Positions 1 through 9,562 are shown, counted from the stretch's first letter. The stretch: 64,000 nt of DNA from Allodiplogaster sudhausi (GCA_945643635.1 CALZFC010000310.1:186001-250000); one strand, 5' to 3'. Numbers and translations are program-made. The notes: generated by a model from the sequence alone, not told the origin.

Positions 1-72
1 GCTCCTGGGTGGGTTCGAACCACCGACCTTTCGGTTAACAGCCGAACGCGCTGCCGATTGCGCCACAAGAGC
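1..72 (-). tRNA. tRNA-Asn(GTT)
   Basis: Minus-strand 72-nt cloverleaf. The 7-bp acceptor (GCTCTTG/CAGGAGC) has one G:U. The D-stem is GCGC/GCGC with an 8-nt loop holding GG. The anticodon stem is TTCGG/CCGAA with loop CTGTTAA, giving anticodon GTT (Asn). The variable loop is 5 nt, and the T-stem GGTGG/CCACC carries loop TTCGAAC. A box TGGCGCAATCGG and B box GGTTCGAACCC fit Pol III consensus. CCA is not encoded. This is the canonical body of the array; alpha flank. Confidence 0.97.
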
Positions 73-166
73 ACGGAATCGATCTACAGCTATATCAAAA
101 ATATACTATTTCTGTAGATATGATTATAAAATTTGATCCTTGAATCGGCATGGCCAAAACGTCTTC

Positions 167-186
167 GCTCCTGCCGCCACAAGGGC
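167..186 (-). pseudogene. tRNA acceptor-stem remnant 1 of a long unit
   Basis: Same 20-nt remnant as at 848-867, first of two in the long spacer 73-402. Spacer segments around the two remnants are 94, 101 and 95 nt, so the long unit is a trimer of the ancestral repeat. Confidence 0.8.
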
Positions 187-287
187 TCGACATCGGTTTC
201 TTTGCTATGTCAAAAATATATTATTTCAGCAGATTTGAAAATAAAACTTGTTCCATGACTCTACATGGACATGACCAAAACGTCTTC

Positions 288-307
288 GCTCCGGCCGCCT
301 CAAGGGC
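288..307 (-). pseudogene. tRNA acceptor-stem remnant 2 of a long unit
   Basis: Second remnant of the long unit. It ends ccgcctcaagggc instead of ccgccacaagggc; this 'ct' form marks the second position in almost all long units of the window. Confidence 0.8.
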
Positions 308-402
308 TCGACATCGGTTTTTTGCTATGTCAAAAAATATATTATTTCGGCAGATTTGAAAATAAAACTTGATCCTTGACTCGACAAATATAAAATGAAT
401 TC

Positions 403-474
403 GCTCCTGGGTGGGTTCGAACCACCGACCTTTCGGTTAACAGCCGAACGCGCTGCCGATTGCGCCACACGAGC
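403..474 (-). tRNA. tRNA-Asn(GTT), acceptor variant
   Basis: T5G makes a G:G mismatch in the acceptor stem; alpha flank. Confidence 0.85.
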
Positions 475-670
475 ACGGAATCGATCTGCAGCTATATCAA
501 AAATATACTATTTCTGTAGATATGATCATAAAATTTGATCCTTGAATCGGCATGGCCAAAACGTCTTCGCTCCTGCCGCCACAAGGGCTCGACATCGGTT
601 TCTTGCTATGTCAAAAAATATTATTTCGGCAGATTTGAAAATAAAACTTGATCCTTGACTCGACAAATAT

Positions 671-674
671 AAAA
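671..674 (-). terminator. Pol III T4 terminator (type example)
   Basis: On the minus strand a TTTT run begins 8 nt after the 3' end of the tRNA at 682-753, the expected place for a Pol III terminator. The same run follows nearly all copies, including those where gaattc is replaced by gaatac. Confidence 0.75.
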
Positions 675-681
675 TGAATTC

Positions 682-753
682 GCTCCTGGGTGGGTTCGAA
701 CCACCGACCTTTCGGTTAACAGCCGAACGCGCTGCCGATTGCGCCACAAGAGC
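682..753 (-). tRNA. tRNA-Asn(GTT)
   Basis: Canonical; alpha flank. Confidence 0.96.
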
Positions 754-777
754 ACGGAATCGATCTGCAGCTATATC

Positions 778-786
778 AAAAATATA
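778..786 (-). promoter_or_regulatory. Upstream TATA-like element of the tRNA genes (type example)
   Basis: For the tRNA at 682-753 an AT-rich block with TATAT lies at about -33 to -29. It recurs at the same place before essentially every tRNA of the array, and is nearly unchanged in the halves that precede remnants. A TATA at about -30 assists tRNA transcription in several eukaryotes (for example fission yeast, plants). Its use here is inferred. Confidence 0.55.
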
Positions 787-847
787 CTATTTCTGTAGAT
801 ATGATTATAAAATTGGATCCTTGAATCGGCATGGCCAAAACGTCTTC

Positions 848-867
848 GCTCCTGCCGCCACAAGGGC
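848..867 (-). pseudogene. tRNA acceptor-stem remnant (type example, short unit)
   Basis: Plus strand gctcctgccgccacaagggc: the first 7 nt equal the tRNA 3' acceptor strand, and the rest matches the last 13 nt of the locus (gcgccacaagagc) with two changes. About 52 nt of tRNA, including anticodon arm and B box, are missing. Acceptor pairing is kept except C3:A70. Without a B box it should not be transcribed by Pol III. Confidence 0.8.
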
Positions 868-961
868 TCGACATCGGTTTTTTGCTATGTCAAAAATATA
901 TTATTTCGGCAGATTTGAAAATAAAACTTGATCCTTGACTCGACAAATATAAAATGAATTC

Positions 962-1033
962 GCTCCTGGGTGGGTTCGAACCACCGACCTCTCGGTTAAC
1001 AGCCGAACGCGCTGCCGATTGCGCCACAAGAGC
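962..1033 (-). tRNA. tRNA-Asn(GTT), A43G
   Basis: A43G gives a tolerable U27:G43 pair at the base of the anticodon stem; alpha flank. Confidence 0.93.
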
Positions 1034-1482
1034 ACGGAATCGATCTCCAGCTATATCAAAAATATACTATTTCTGTAGATATGATTATAAAATTGGATCC
1101 TTGAATCGGCATGGGGAAAACGTCTTCGCTCCTGCCGCCACAAGGGCTCGACATCGGTTTTTTGCTATGTCAAAAAATATTATTTCGGCAGATTTGAAAA
1201 TAAAACTTGATCCATGACTCTACATGGACATGACCAAAACGTCTTCGCTCCTGCCGCCTCAAGGGCTCGACATCGGTTTCTTTGCTATGTAAAAAATATA
1301 TTATTTCGGCAGATTTGAAAATAAAACTTGTTCCATGACTCTACATGGACATGACCAAAACGTCTTCGCTCCTGCCGCCTCTAGGGCTCGACATCGGTTT
1401 TTTGCTATGTCAAAAAATATATTATTTTGGCAGATTTGAAAATAAAACTTGATCCTTGACTCGACAAATATAAAATGAATTC
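1034..1482 (-). repeat. Tetrameric spacer with three tRNA remnants
   Basis: The only 521-bp unit in the window. Remnants lie near 1128-1147, 1247-1266 and 1369-1388, the last reading cctctagggc. It is one step longer than the usual trimeric long unit and holds no gene. Confidence 0.75.
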
Positions 1483-1554
1483 GCTCCTGGGTGGGTTCGA
1501 ACCACCGACCTCTCGGTTAACAGCCGAACGCGCTGCCGATTGCGCCACAAGAGC
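1483..1554 (-). tRNA. tRNA-Asn(GTT), A43G
   Basis: A43G wobble variant; alpha flank. Confidence 0.93.
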
Positions 1555-1762
1555 ACGGAATCGATCTGCAGCTATATCAAAAATATACTATTTCTGTAGA
1601 TATGATTATAAAATTGGATCCTTGAATCGGCATGGCCAAAACGTCTTCGCTCCTGCCGCCACAAGGGCTCGACATCGGTTTTTTGCTATGTCAAAAATAT
1701 ATTATTTCGGCAGATTTGAAAATAAAACTTGATCCTTGACTCGACAAATATAAAATGAATTC

Positions 1763-1834
1763 GCTCCTGGGTGGGTTCGAACCACCGACCTTTCGGTTAA
1801 CAGCCGAACGCGCTGCCGATTGCGCCACACGAGC
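1763..1834 (-). tRNA. tRNA-Asn(GTT), acceptor variant
   Basis: T5G mismatch; alpha-like flank acgaaatc. Block equivalent of the TTT-anticodon loci at 3282 and 4801, but keeps GTT. Confidence 0.85.
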
Positions 1835-2041
1835 ACGAAATCGATCTGCAGCTATATCAAAAATATACTATTTCTGTAGATATGATCATAAAATTTGATC
1901 CTTGAATCGGCATGGCCAAAACGTCTTCGCTCCTGCCGCCACAAGGATTCGACATCGGTTTCTTGCTATGTCAAAAAATATTATTTCGGCAGATTTGAAA
2001 ATAAAACTTGATCCTTGACTCGACAAATATAAAATGAATTC

Positions 2042-2113
2042 GCTCCTGGGTGGGTTCGAACCACCGACCTTTCGGTTAACAGCCGAACGCGCTGCCGATT
2101 GCGCCACAAGAGC
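2042..2113 (-). tRNA. tRNA-Asn(GTT)
   Basis: Canonical; alpha flank. Confidence 0.96.
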
Positions 2114-2442
2114 ACGGAATCGATCTGCAGCTATATCAAAAATATACTATTTCTGTAGATATGATTATAAAATTTGATCCTTGAATCGGCATGGCCAAAA
2201 CGTCTTCGCTCCTGCCGCCACAAGGGCTCGACATCGGTTTCTTTGCTATGTCAAAAATATATTATTTCGGCAGATTTGAAAATAAAACTTGTTCCATGAC
2301 TCTACATGGACATGACCAAAACGTCTTCGCTCCTGCCGCCTCAAGGGCTCGACATCGGTTCTTTGCTATGTCAAAAATATATTATTTCGGCAGATTTGAA
2401 AATAAAACTTGATCCTTGACTCGACAAATATAAAATGAATTC

Positions 2443-2514
2443 GCTCCTGGGTGGGTTCGAACCACCGACCTTTCGGTTAACAGCCGAACGCGCTGCCGAT
2501 TCCTCCACAAGAGC
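2443..2514 (-). tRNA. tRNA-Asn(GTT), D-stem damaged
   Basis: D-stem 5' strand is GAGG instead of GCGC, losing two of four pairs and damaging the A box; possibly a pseudogene. Confidence 0.75.
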
Positions 2515-2721
2515 ACGGAATCGATCTGCAGCTATATCAAAAATATACTATTTCTGTAGATATGATCATAAAATTTGATCCTTGAATCGGCATGGCCAAA
2601 ACGTCTTCGCTCCTGCCGCCACAAGGGCTCGACATCGGTTTCTTGCTATGTCAAAAAATATTATTTCGGCAGATTTGAAAATAAAACTTGATCCTTGACT
2701 CGACAAATATAAAATGAATTC

Positions 2722-2793
2722 GCTCCTGGGTGGGTTCGAACCACCGACCTTTCGGTTAACAGCCGAACGCGCTGCCGATTGCGCCACAAGAGC
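2722..2793 (-). tRNA. tRNA-Asn(GTT)
   Basis: Canonical; alpha flank (cgatctccag). Confidence 0.96.
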
Positions 2794-3001
2794 ACGGAAT
2801 CGATCTCCAGCTATATCAAAAATATACTATTTCTGTAGATATGATTATAAAATTGGATCCTTGAATCGGCATGGCCAAAACGTCTTCGCTCCTGCCGCCA
2901 CAAGGGCTCGACATCGGTTTTTTGCTATGTCAAAAATATATTATTTCGGCAGATTTGAAAATAAAACTTGATCTTTGACTCGACAAATATAAAATGAATT
3001 C

Positions 3002-3073
3002 GCTCCTGGGTGGGTTCGAACCACCGACCTCTCGGTTAACAGCCGAACGCGCTGCCGATTGCGCCACAAGAGC
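3002..3073 (-). tRNA. tRNA-Asn(GTT), A43G
   Basis: A43G wobble variant. Confidence 0.93.
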
Positions 3074-3281
3074 ACGGAATCGATCTGCAGCTATATCAAA
3101 AATATACTATTTCTGTAGATATGATTATAAAATTGGATCCTTGAATCGGCATGGCTAAAACGTCTTCGCTCCTGCCGCCACAAGGGCTCGACATCGGTTT
3201 TTTGCTATGTCAAAAATATATTATTTCGGCAGATTTGAAAATAAAACTTGATCCTTGACTCGACAAATATAAAATGAATTC

Positions 3282-3353
3282 GCTCCTGGGTGGGTTCGAA
3301 CCACCGACCTTTCGGTTAAAAGCCGAACGCGCTGCCGATTGCGCCACACGAGC
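3282..3353 (-). tRNA. tRNA-Asn-like with TTT (Lys) anticodon
   Basis: Loop CTTTTAA replaces CTGTTAA: G34T turns the Asn anticodon GTT into TTT, which would read Lys codons. It also has the T5G acceptor mismatch. Body otherwise as the Asn genes, so charging is uncertain and it may be non-functional. Confidence 0.85.
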
Positions 3354-3560
3354 ACGAAATCGATCTGCAGCTATATCAAAAATATACTATTTCTGTAGAT
3401 ATGATCATAAAATTTGATCCTTGAATCGGCATGGCCAAAACGTCTTCGCTCCTGCCGCCACAAGGATTCGACATCGGTTTCTTGCTATGTCAAAAAATAT
3501 TATTTCGGCAGATTTGAAAATAAAACTTGATCCTTGACTCGACAAATATAAAATGAATTC

Positions 3561-3632
3561 GCTCCTGGGTGGGTTCGAACCACCGACCTTTCGGTTAACA
3601 GCCGAACGCGCTGCCGATTGCGCCACAAGAGC
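3561..3632 (-). tRNA. tRNA-Asn(GTT)
   Basis: Canonical; alpha flank. Confidence 0.96.
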
Positions 3633-3961
3633 ACGGAATCGATCTGCAGCTATATCAAAAATATACTATTTCTGTAGATATGATTATAAAATTTGATCCT
3701 TGAATCGGCATGGCCAAAACGTCTTCGCTCCTGCCGCCACAAGGGCTCGACATCGGTTTCTTTGCTATGTCAAAAATATATTATTTCGGCAGATTTGAAA
3801 ATAAAACTTGTTCCATGACTCTACATGGACATGACCAAAACGTCTTCGCTCCTGCCGCCTCAAGGGCTCGACATCGGTTCTTTGCTATGTCAAAAATATA
3901 TTATTTCGGCAGATTTGAAAATAAAACTTGATCCTTGACTCGACAAATATAAAATGAATTC

Positions 3962-4033
3962 GCTCCTGGGTGGGTTCGAACCACCGACCTTTCGGTTAAC
4001 AGCCGAACGCGCTGCCGATTCCTCCACAAGAGC
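3962..4033 (-). tRNA. tRNA-Asn(GTT), D-stem damaged
   Basis: GAGG D-stem variant. Confidence 0.75.
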
Positions 4034-4240
4034 ACGGAATCGATCTGCAGCTATATCAAAAATATACTATTTCTGTAGATATGATCATAAAATTTGATCC
4101 TTGAATCGGCATGGCCAAAACGTCTTCGCTCCTGCCGCCACAAGGGCTCGACATCGGTTTCTTGCTATGTCAAAAAATATTATTTCGGCAGATTTGAAAA
4201 TAAAACTTGATCCTTGACTCGACAAATATAAAATGAATTC

Positions 4241-4312
4241 GCTCCTGGGTGGGTTCGAACCACCGACCTTTCGGTTAACAGCCGAACGCGCTGCCGATTG
4301 CGCCACAAGAGC
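4241..4312 (-). tRNA. tRNA-Asn(GTT)
   Basis: Canonical; alpha flank. Confidence 0.96.
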
Positions 4313-4520
4313 ACGGAATCGATCTCCAGCTATATCAAAAATATACTATTTCTGTAGATATGATTATAAAATTGGATCCTTGAATCGGCATGGCCAAAAC
4401 GTCTTCGCTCCTGCCGCCACAAGGGCTCGACATCGGTTTTTTGCTATGTCAAAAATATATTATTTCGGCAGATTTGAAAATAAAACTTGATCTTTGACTC
4501 GACAAATATAAAATGAATTC

Positions 4521-4592
4521 GCTCCTGGGTGGGTTCGAACCACCGACCTCTCGGTTAACAGCCGAACGCGCTGCCGATTGCGCCACAAGAGC
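4521..4592 (-). tRNA. tRNA-Asn(GTT), A43G
   Basis: A43G wobble variant. Confidence 0.93.
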
Positions 4593-4800
4593 ACGGAATC
4601 GATCTGCAGCTATATCAAAAATATACTATTTCTGTAGATATGATTATAAAATTGGATCCTTGAATCGGCATGGCTAAAACGTCTTCGCTCCTACCGCCAC
4701 AAGGGCTCGACATCGGTTTTTTGCTATGTCAAAAATATATTATTTCGGCAGATTTGAAAATAAAACTTGATCCTTGACTCGACAAATATAAAATGAATTC

Positions 4801-4872
4801 GCTCCTGGGTGGGTTCGAACCACCGACCTTTCGGTTAAAAGCCGAACGCGCTGCCGATTGCGCCACACGAGC
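4801..4872 (-). tRNA. tRNA-Asn-like with TTT (Lys) anticodon
   Basis: Second TTT-anticodon locus, exactly 1519 bp from the first, so a block-duplicated copy of it; also T5G. Confidence 0.85.
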
Positions 4873-5080
4873 ACGAAATCGATCTGCAGCTATATCAAAA
4901 ATATACTATTTCTGTAGATATGATCATAAAATTTGATCCTTGAATCGGCATTACCAAAACGTCTTCGCTCCTGCCGCCACAAGGGCTCGACATCGGTTTT
5001 TTGCTATGTCAAAAATATATTATTTCGGCAGATTTGAAAATAAAACTTGATCCTTGACTCGACAAATATAAAATGAATTC

Positions 5081-5152
5081 GCTCCTGGGTGGGTTCGAAC
5101 CACCGACCTTTCGGTTAACAGCCGAACGCGCTGCCGATTGCGCCACACGAGC
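5081..5152 (-). tRNA. tRNA-Asn(GTT), acceptor variant
   Basis: T5G mismatch; anticodon GTT. Confidence 0.85.
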
Positions 5153-5359
5153 ACGAAATCGATCTGCAGCTATATCAAAAATATACTATTTCTGTAGATA
5201 TGATCATAAAATTTGATCCTTGAATCGGCATTACCAAAACGTCTTCGCTCCTGCCGCCACAAGGATTCGACATCGGTTTCCTGCTATGTCAAAAAATATT
5301 ATTTCGGCAGATTTGAAAATAAAACTTGATCCTTGACTCGACAAATATAAAATGAATTC

Positions 5360-5431
5360 GCTCCTGGGTGGGTTCGAACCACCGACCTTTCGGTTAACAG
5401 CCGAACGCGCTGCCGATTGCGCCACAAGAGC
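5360..5431 (-). tRNA. tRNA-Asn(GTT)
   Basis: Canonical; alpha flank. Confidence 0.96.
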
Positions 5432-5760
5432 ACGGAATCGATCTACAGCTATATCAAAAATATACTATTTCTGTAGATATGATTATAAAATTTGATCCTT
5501 GAATCGGCATGGCCAAAACGTCTTCGCTCCTGCCGCCACAAGGGCTCGACATCGGTTTCTTTGCTATGTCAAAAATATATTATTTCGGCAGATTTGAAAA
5601 TAAAACTTGTTCCATGACTCTACATGGACATGACCAAAACGTCTTCGCTCCTGCCGCCTCAAGGGCTCGACATCGGTTCTTTGCTATGTCAAAAATATAT
5701 TATTTCGGCAGATTTGAAAATAAAACTTGATCCTTGACTCGACAAATATAAAATGAATTC

Positions 5761-5832
5761 GCTCCTGGGTGGGTTCGAACCACCGACCTTTCGGTTAACA
5801 GCCGAACGCGCTGCCGATTCCGCCACAAGAGC
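5761..5832 (-). tRNA. tRNA-Asn(GTT), D-stem variant
   Basis: C13G breaks the inner D-stem pair. Confidence 0.82.
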
Positions 5833-6039
5833 ACGGAATCGATCTGCAGCTATATCAAAAATATACTATTTCTGTAGATATGATCATAAAATTTGATCCT
5901 TGAATCGGCATGGCCAAAACGTCTTCGCTCCTGCCGCCACAAGGGCTCGACATCGGTTTCTTGCTATGTCAAAAAATATTATTTCGGCAGATTTGAAAAT
6001 AAAACTTGATCCTTGACTCGACAAATATAAAATGAATTC

Positions 6040-6100
6040 GCTCCTGGGTGGTTTCGAACCACCGACCTTTCGGTTAACAGCCGAACGCGCTGCCAAGAGC
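6040..6100 (-). pseudogene. Truncated tRNA-Asn pseudogene
   Basis: 61 nt: an 11-nt deletion removes position 8 through the 5' D-arm, including the A box. A T-stem change (ggtttcgaac) is also present. Flank is the divergent ctgaatcgacctgccgc form. Confidence 0.9.
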
Positions 6101-6307
6101 ACTGAATCGACCTGCCGCTATATCAAAAAAATACTATTTCTGTAGATATGATTATAAAATTTGATCCTTGAATCGGCATGGCCAAAACGTCTTCGCTCCT
6201 GCCGCCACAAGGGCTCGACATCGGTTTTTTGCTATGTTAAAAAATATTATTTCGGCAGATTTGAAAATAAAACTTGATCCATGACTCTACATGGACAAAA
6301 TGTATTC

Positions 6308-6378
6308 GCTCCTGGGTGGGTTCGAACCACCGACCTTTCGGTTAACAGCCGAACGCGCTGCCGATTCCCCACAAGAGC
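6308..6378 (-). pseudogene. tRNA-Asn with 1-nt deletion in D-arm
   Basis: 71 nt; the D-stem 5' strand is reduced to G-rich sequence and cannot pair. Anticodon GTT intact. 3' flank reads gtattc rather than gaattc. Confidence 0.8.
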
Positions 6379-6585
6379 ACGGAATCGATCTGCAGCTATA
6401 TCAAAAATATACTATTTCTGTAGATATGATTATAAAATTTGATCCTTGAATCGGCATGGCCAAAACGTCTTCGCTCCTGCCGCCACAAGGATTCGACATC
6501 GGTTTCTTGCTATGTCAAAAAATATTATTTCGGCAGATTTGAAAATAAAACTTGATCCTTGACTCGACAAATATAAAATGAATTC

Positions 6586-6657
6586 GCTCCTGGGTGGGTT
6601 CGAACCACCGACCTTTCGGTTAACAGCCGAACGCGCTGCCGATTGCGCCACAAGAGC
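6586..6657 (-). tRNA. tRNA-Asn(GTT)
   Basis: Canonical; alpha flank. Confidence 0.96.
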
Positions 6658-6865
6658 ACGGAATCGATCTCCAGCTATATCAAAAATATACTATTTCTGT
6701 AGATATGATTATAAAATTGGATCCTTGAATCGGCATGGCCAAAACGTCTTCGCTCCTGCCGCCACAAGGGCTCGACATCGGTTTTTTGCTATGTCAAAAA
6801 TATATTATTTCGGCAGATTTGAAAATAAAACTTGATCTTTGACTCGACAAATATAAAATGAATTC

Positions 6866-6937
6866 GCTCCTGGGTGGGTTCGAACCACCGACCTCTCGGT
6901 TAACAGCCGAACGCGCTGCCGATTGCGCCACAAGAGC
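6866..6937 (-). tRNA. tRNA-Asn(GTT), A43G
   Basis: A43G wobble variant. Confidence 0.93.
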
Positions 6938-7145
6938 ACGGAATCGATCTGCAGCTATATCAAAAATATACTATTTCTGTAGATATGATTATAAAATTGG
7001 ATCCTTGAATCGGCATGGCTAAAACGTCTTCGCTCCTACCGCCACAAGGGCTCGACATCGGTTTTTTGCTATGTCAAAAATATATTATTTCGGCAGATTT
7101 GAAAATAAAACTTGATCCTTGACTCGACAAATATAAAATGAATTC

Positions 7146-7217
7146 GCTCCTGGGTGGGTTCGAACCACCGACCTTTCGGTTAACAGCCGAACGCGCTGCC
7201 GATTGCGCCACACGAGC
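7146..7217 (-). tRNA. tRNA-Asn(GTT), acceptor variant
   Basis: T5G mismatch; block equivalent of the TTT locus 4801 but with GTT. Confidence 0.85.
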
Positions 7218-7425
7218 ACGAAATCGATCTGCAGCTATATCAAAAATATACTATTTCTGTAGATATGATCATAAAATTTGATCCTTGAATCGGCATTACC
7301 AAAACGTCTTCGCTCCTGCCGCCACAAGGGCTCGACATCGGTTTTTTGCTATGTCAAAAATATATTATTTCGGCAGATTTGAAAATAAAACTTGATCCTT
7401 GACTCGACAAATATAAAATGAATTC

Positions 7426-7497
7426 GCTCCTGGGTGGGTTCGAACCACCGACCTTTCGGTTAACAGCCGAACGCGCTGCCGATTGCGCCACACGAGC
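7426..7497 (-). tRNA. tRNA-Asn(GTT), acceptor variant
   Basis: T5G mismatch. Confidence 0.85.
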
Positions 7498-7704
7498 ACG
7501 AAATCGATCTGCAGCTATATCAAAAATATACTATTTCTGTAGATATGATCATAAAATTTGATCCTTGAATCGGCATTACCAAAACGTCTTCGCTCCTGCC
7601 GCCACAAGGATTCGACATCGGTTTCTTGCTATGTCAAAAAATATTATTTCGGCAGATTTGAAAATAAAACTTGATCCTTGACTCGACAAATATAAAATGA
7701 ATTC

Positions 7705-7776
7705 GCTCCTGGGTGGGTTCGAACCACCGACCTTTCGGTTAACAGCCGAACGCGCTGCCGATTGCGCCACAAGAGC
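7705..7776 (-). tRNA. tRNA-Asn(GTT)
   Basis: Canonical; alpha flank. Confidence 0.96.
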
Positions 7777-8105
7777 ACGGAATCGATCTACAGCTATATC
7801 AAAAATATACTATTTCTGTAGATATGATTATAAAATTTGATCCTTGAATCGGCATGGCCAAAACGTCTTCGCTCCTGCCGCCACAAGGGCTCGACATCGG
7901 TTTCTTTGCTATGTCAAAAATATATTATTTCGGCAGATTTGAAAATAAAACTTGTTCCATGACTCTACATGGACATGACCAAAACGTCTTCGCTCCTGCC
8001 GCCTCAAGGGCTCGACATCGGTTCTTTGCTATGTCAAAAATATATTATTTCGGCAGATTTGAAAATAAAACTTGATCCTTGACTCGACAAATATAAAATG
8101 AATTC

Positions 8106-8177
8106 GCTCCTGGGTGGGTTCGAACCACCGACCTTTCGGTTAACAGCCGAACGCGCTGCCGATTCCTCCACAAGAGC
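8106..8177 (-). tRNA. tRNA-Asn(GTT), D-stem damaged
   Basis: GAGG D-stem variant. Confidence 0.75.
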
Positions 8178-8384
8178 ACGGAATCGATCTGCAGCTATAT
8201 CAAAAATATACTATTTCTGTAGATATGATCATAAAATTTGATCCTTGAATCGGCATGGCCAAAACGTCTTCGCTCCTGCCGCCACAAGGGCTCGACATCG
8301 GTTTCTTGCTATGTCAAAAAATATTATTTCGGCAGATTTGAAAATAAAACTTGATCCTTGACTCGACAAATATAAAATGAATTC

Positions 8385-8445
8385 GCTCCTGGGTGGGTTC
8401 GAACCACCGACCTTTCGGTTAACAGCCGAACGCGCTGCCAAGAGC
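8385..8445 (-). pseudogene. Truncated tRNA-Asn pseudogene
   Basis: Same 11-nt D-arm deletion as 6040-6100, 2345 bp away; T-arm intact here. Confidence 0.9.
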
Positions 8446-8652
8446 ACTGAATCGACCTGCCGCTCTATCAAAAAAATACTATTTCTGTAGATATGATTAT
8501 AAAATTTGATCCTTGAATCGGCATGGCCAAAACGTCTTCGCTCCTGCCGCCACAAGGGCTCGACATCGGTTTTTTGCTATGTTAAAAAATATTATTTCGG
8601 CAGATTTGAAAATAAAACTTGATCCATGACTCTACATGGACAAAATGTATTC

Positions 8653-8724
8653 GCTCCTGGGTGGGTTCGAACCACCGACCTTTCGGTTAACAGCCGAACG
8701 CGCTGCCGATTCCCCCACAAGAGC
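8653..8724 (-). tRNA. tRNA-Asn(GTT), D-stem damaged
   Basis: D-stem 5' strand GGGG; 3' flank gtattc. Confidence 0.72.
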
Positions 8725-8931
8725 ACGGAATCGATCTGCAGCTATATCAAAAATATACTATTTCTGTAGATATGATTATAAAATTTGATCCTTGAATCGG
8801 CATGGCCAAAACGTCTTCGCTCCTGCCGCCACAAGGGCTCGACATCGGTTTCTTGCTATGTCAAAAAATATTATTTCGGCAGATTTGAAAATAAAACTTG
8901 ATCCTTGACTCGACAAATATAAAATGAATTC

Positions 8932-9003
8932 GCTCCTGGGTGGGTTCGAACCACCGACCTTTCGGTTAACAGCCGAACGCGCTGCCGATTGCGCCACAAG
9001 AGC
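8932..9003 (-). tRNA. tRNA-Asn(GTT)
   Basis: Canonical; alpha flank. Confidence 0.96.
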
Positions 9004-9211
9004 ACGGAATCGATCTCCAGCTATATCAAAAATATACTATTTCTGTAGATATGATTATAAAATTGGATCCTTGAATCGGCATGGCCAAAACGTCTTCGCT
9101 CCTACCGCCACAAGGGCTCGACATCGGTTTTTTGCTATGTCAAAAATATATTATTTCGGCAGATTTGAAAATAAAACTTGATCCTTGACTCGACAAATAT
9201 AAAATGAATTC

Positions 9212-9283
9212 GATCCTGGGTGGGTTCGAACCACCGACCTTTCGGTTAACAGCCGAACGCGCTGCCGATTGCGCCACACGAGC
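9212..9283 (-). tRNA. tRNA-Asn(GTT), two acceptor changes
   Basis: G71U (gatcctggg) and T5G leave two acceptor mismatches. Confidence 0.8.
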
Positions 9284-9490
9284 ACGAAATCGATCTGCAG
9301 CTATATCAAAAATATACTATTTCTGTAGATATGATCATAAAATTTGATCCTTGAATCGGCATTACCAAAACGTCTTCGCTCCTGCCGCCACAAGGATTCG
9401 ACATCGGTTTCTTGCTATGTCAAAAAATATTATTTCGGCAGATTTGAAAATAAAACTTGATCCTTGACTCGACAAATATAAAATGAATTC

Positions 9491-9562
9491 GCTCCTGGGT
9501 GGGTTCGAACCACCGACCTTTCGGTTAACAGCCGAACGCGCTGCCGATTGCGCCACAAGAGC
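9491..9562 (-). tRNA. tRNA-Asn(GTT)
   Basis: Canonical; alpha flank. Confidence 0.96.

Larger units (their letters stand above)
754..961 (-). repeat. Type short spacer: two homologous 94-bp halves around a tRNA remnant
   Basis: 754-847 and 868-961 align without gaps at about 67 of 94 positions (counted by hand). They flank a 20-nt remnant at 848-867. Both halves keep a TATA-containing block on the tRNA 5' side and an AAAA/TTTT run close to the next tRNA or remnant. The simplest reading is an ancestral 166-bp unit (72-nt tRNA + 94-bp flank) now present as a dimer with one tRNA gutted. Every spacer in the array follows this plan. Confidence 0.85.
2042..3431 (-). repeat. 1519-bp block duplication, copy 1
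   Basis: Five tRNA loci (2042, 2443, 2722, 3002, 3282) match 3561-4950 in spacing, flank variants and tRNA variants (D-stem GAGG copy, A43G copy, TTT-anticodon copy). An earlier partial relative begins near 1483, but its third-from-last marker tRNA (1763) still has the GTT anticodon. Confidence 0.85.
3561..4950 (-). repeat. 1519-bp block duplication, copy 2
   Basis: Copy of 2042-3431. Similarity ends where 'gcatggcc' becomes 'gcattacc', near 4951. Confidence 0.85.
4521..6865 (-). repeat. 2345-bp block duplication, copy 1
   Basis: Eight loci from 4521 recur at +2345 (6866 onward), including the 61-nt truncated tRNA (6040/8385) and the ctaccgccac remnant variant (4690/7035). They differ at the anticodon (TTT at 4801, GTT at 7146). 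Confidence 0.8.
6866..9210 (-). repeat. 2345-bp block duplication, copy 2
   Basis: Copy of 4521-6865, as judged by shared truncated tRNA, T5G pair of loci and spacing series 280-280-279-401-279-268-279. Confidence 0.8.
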
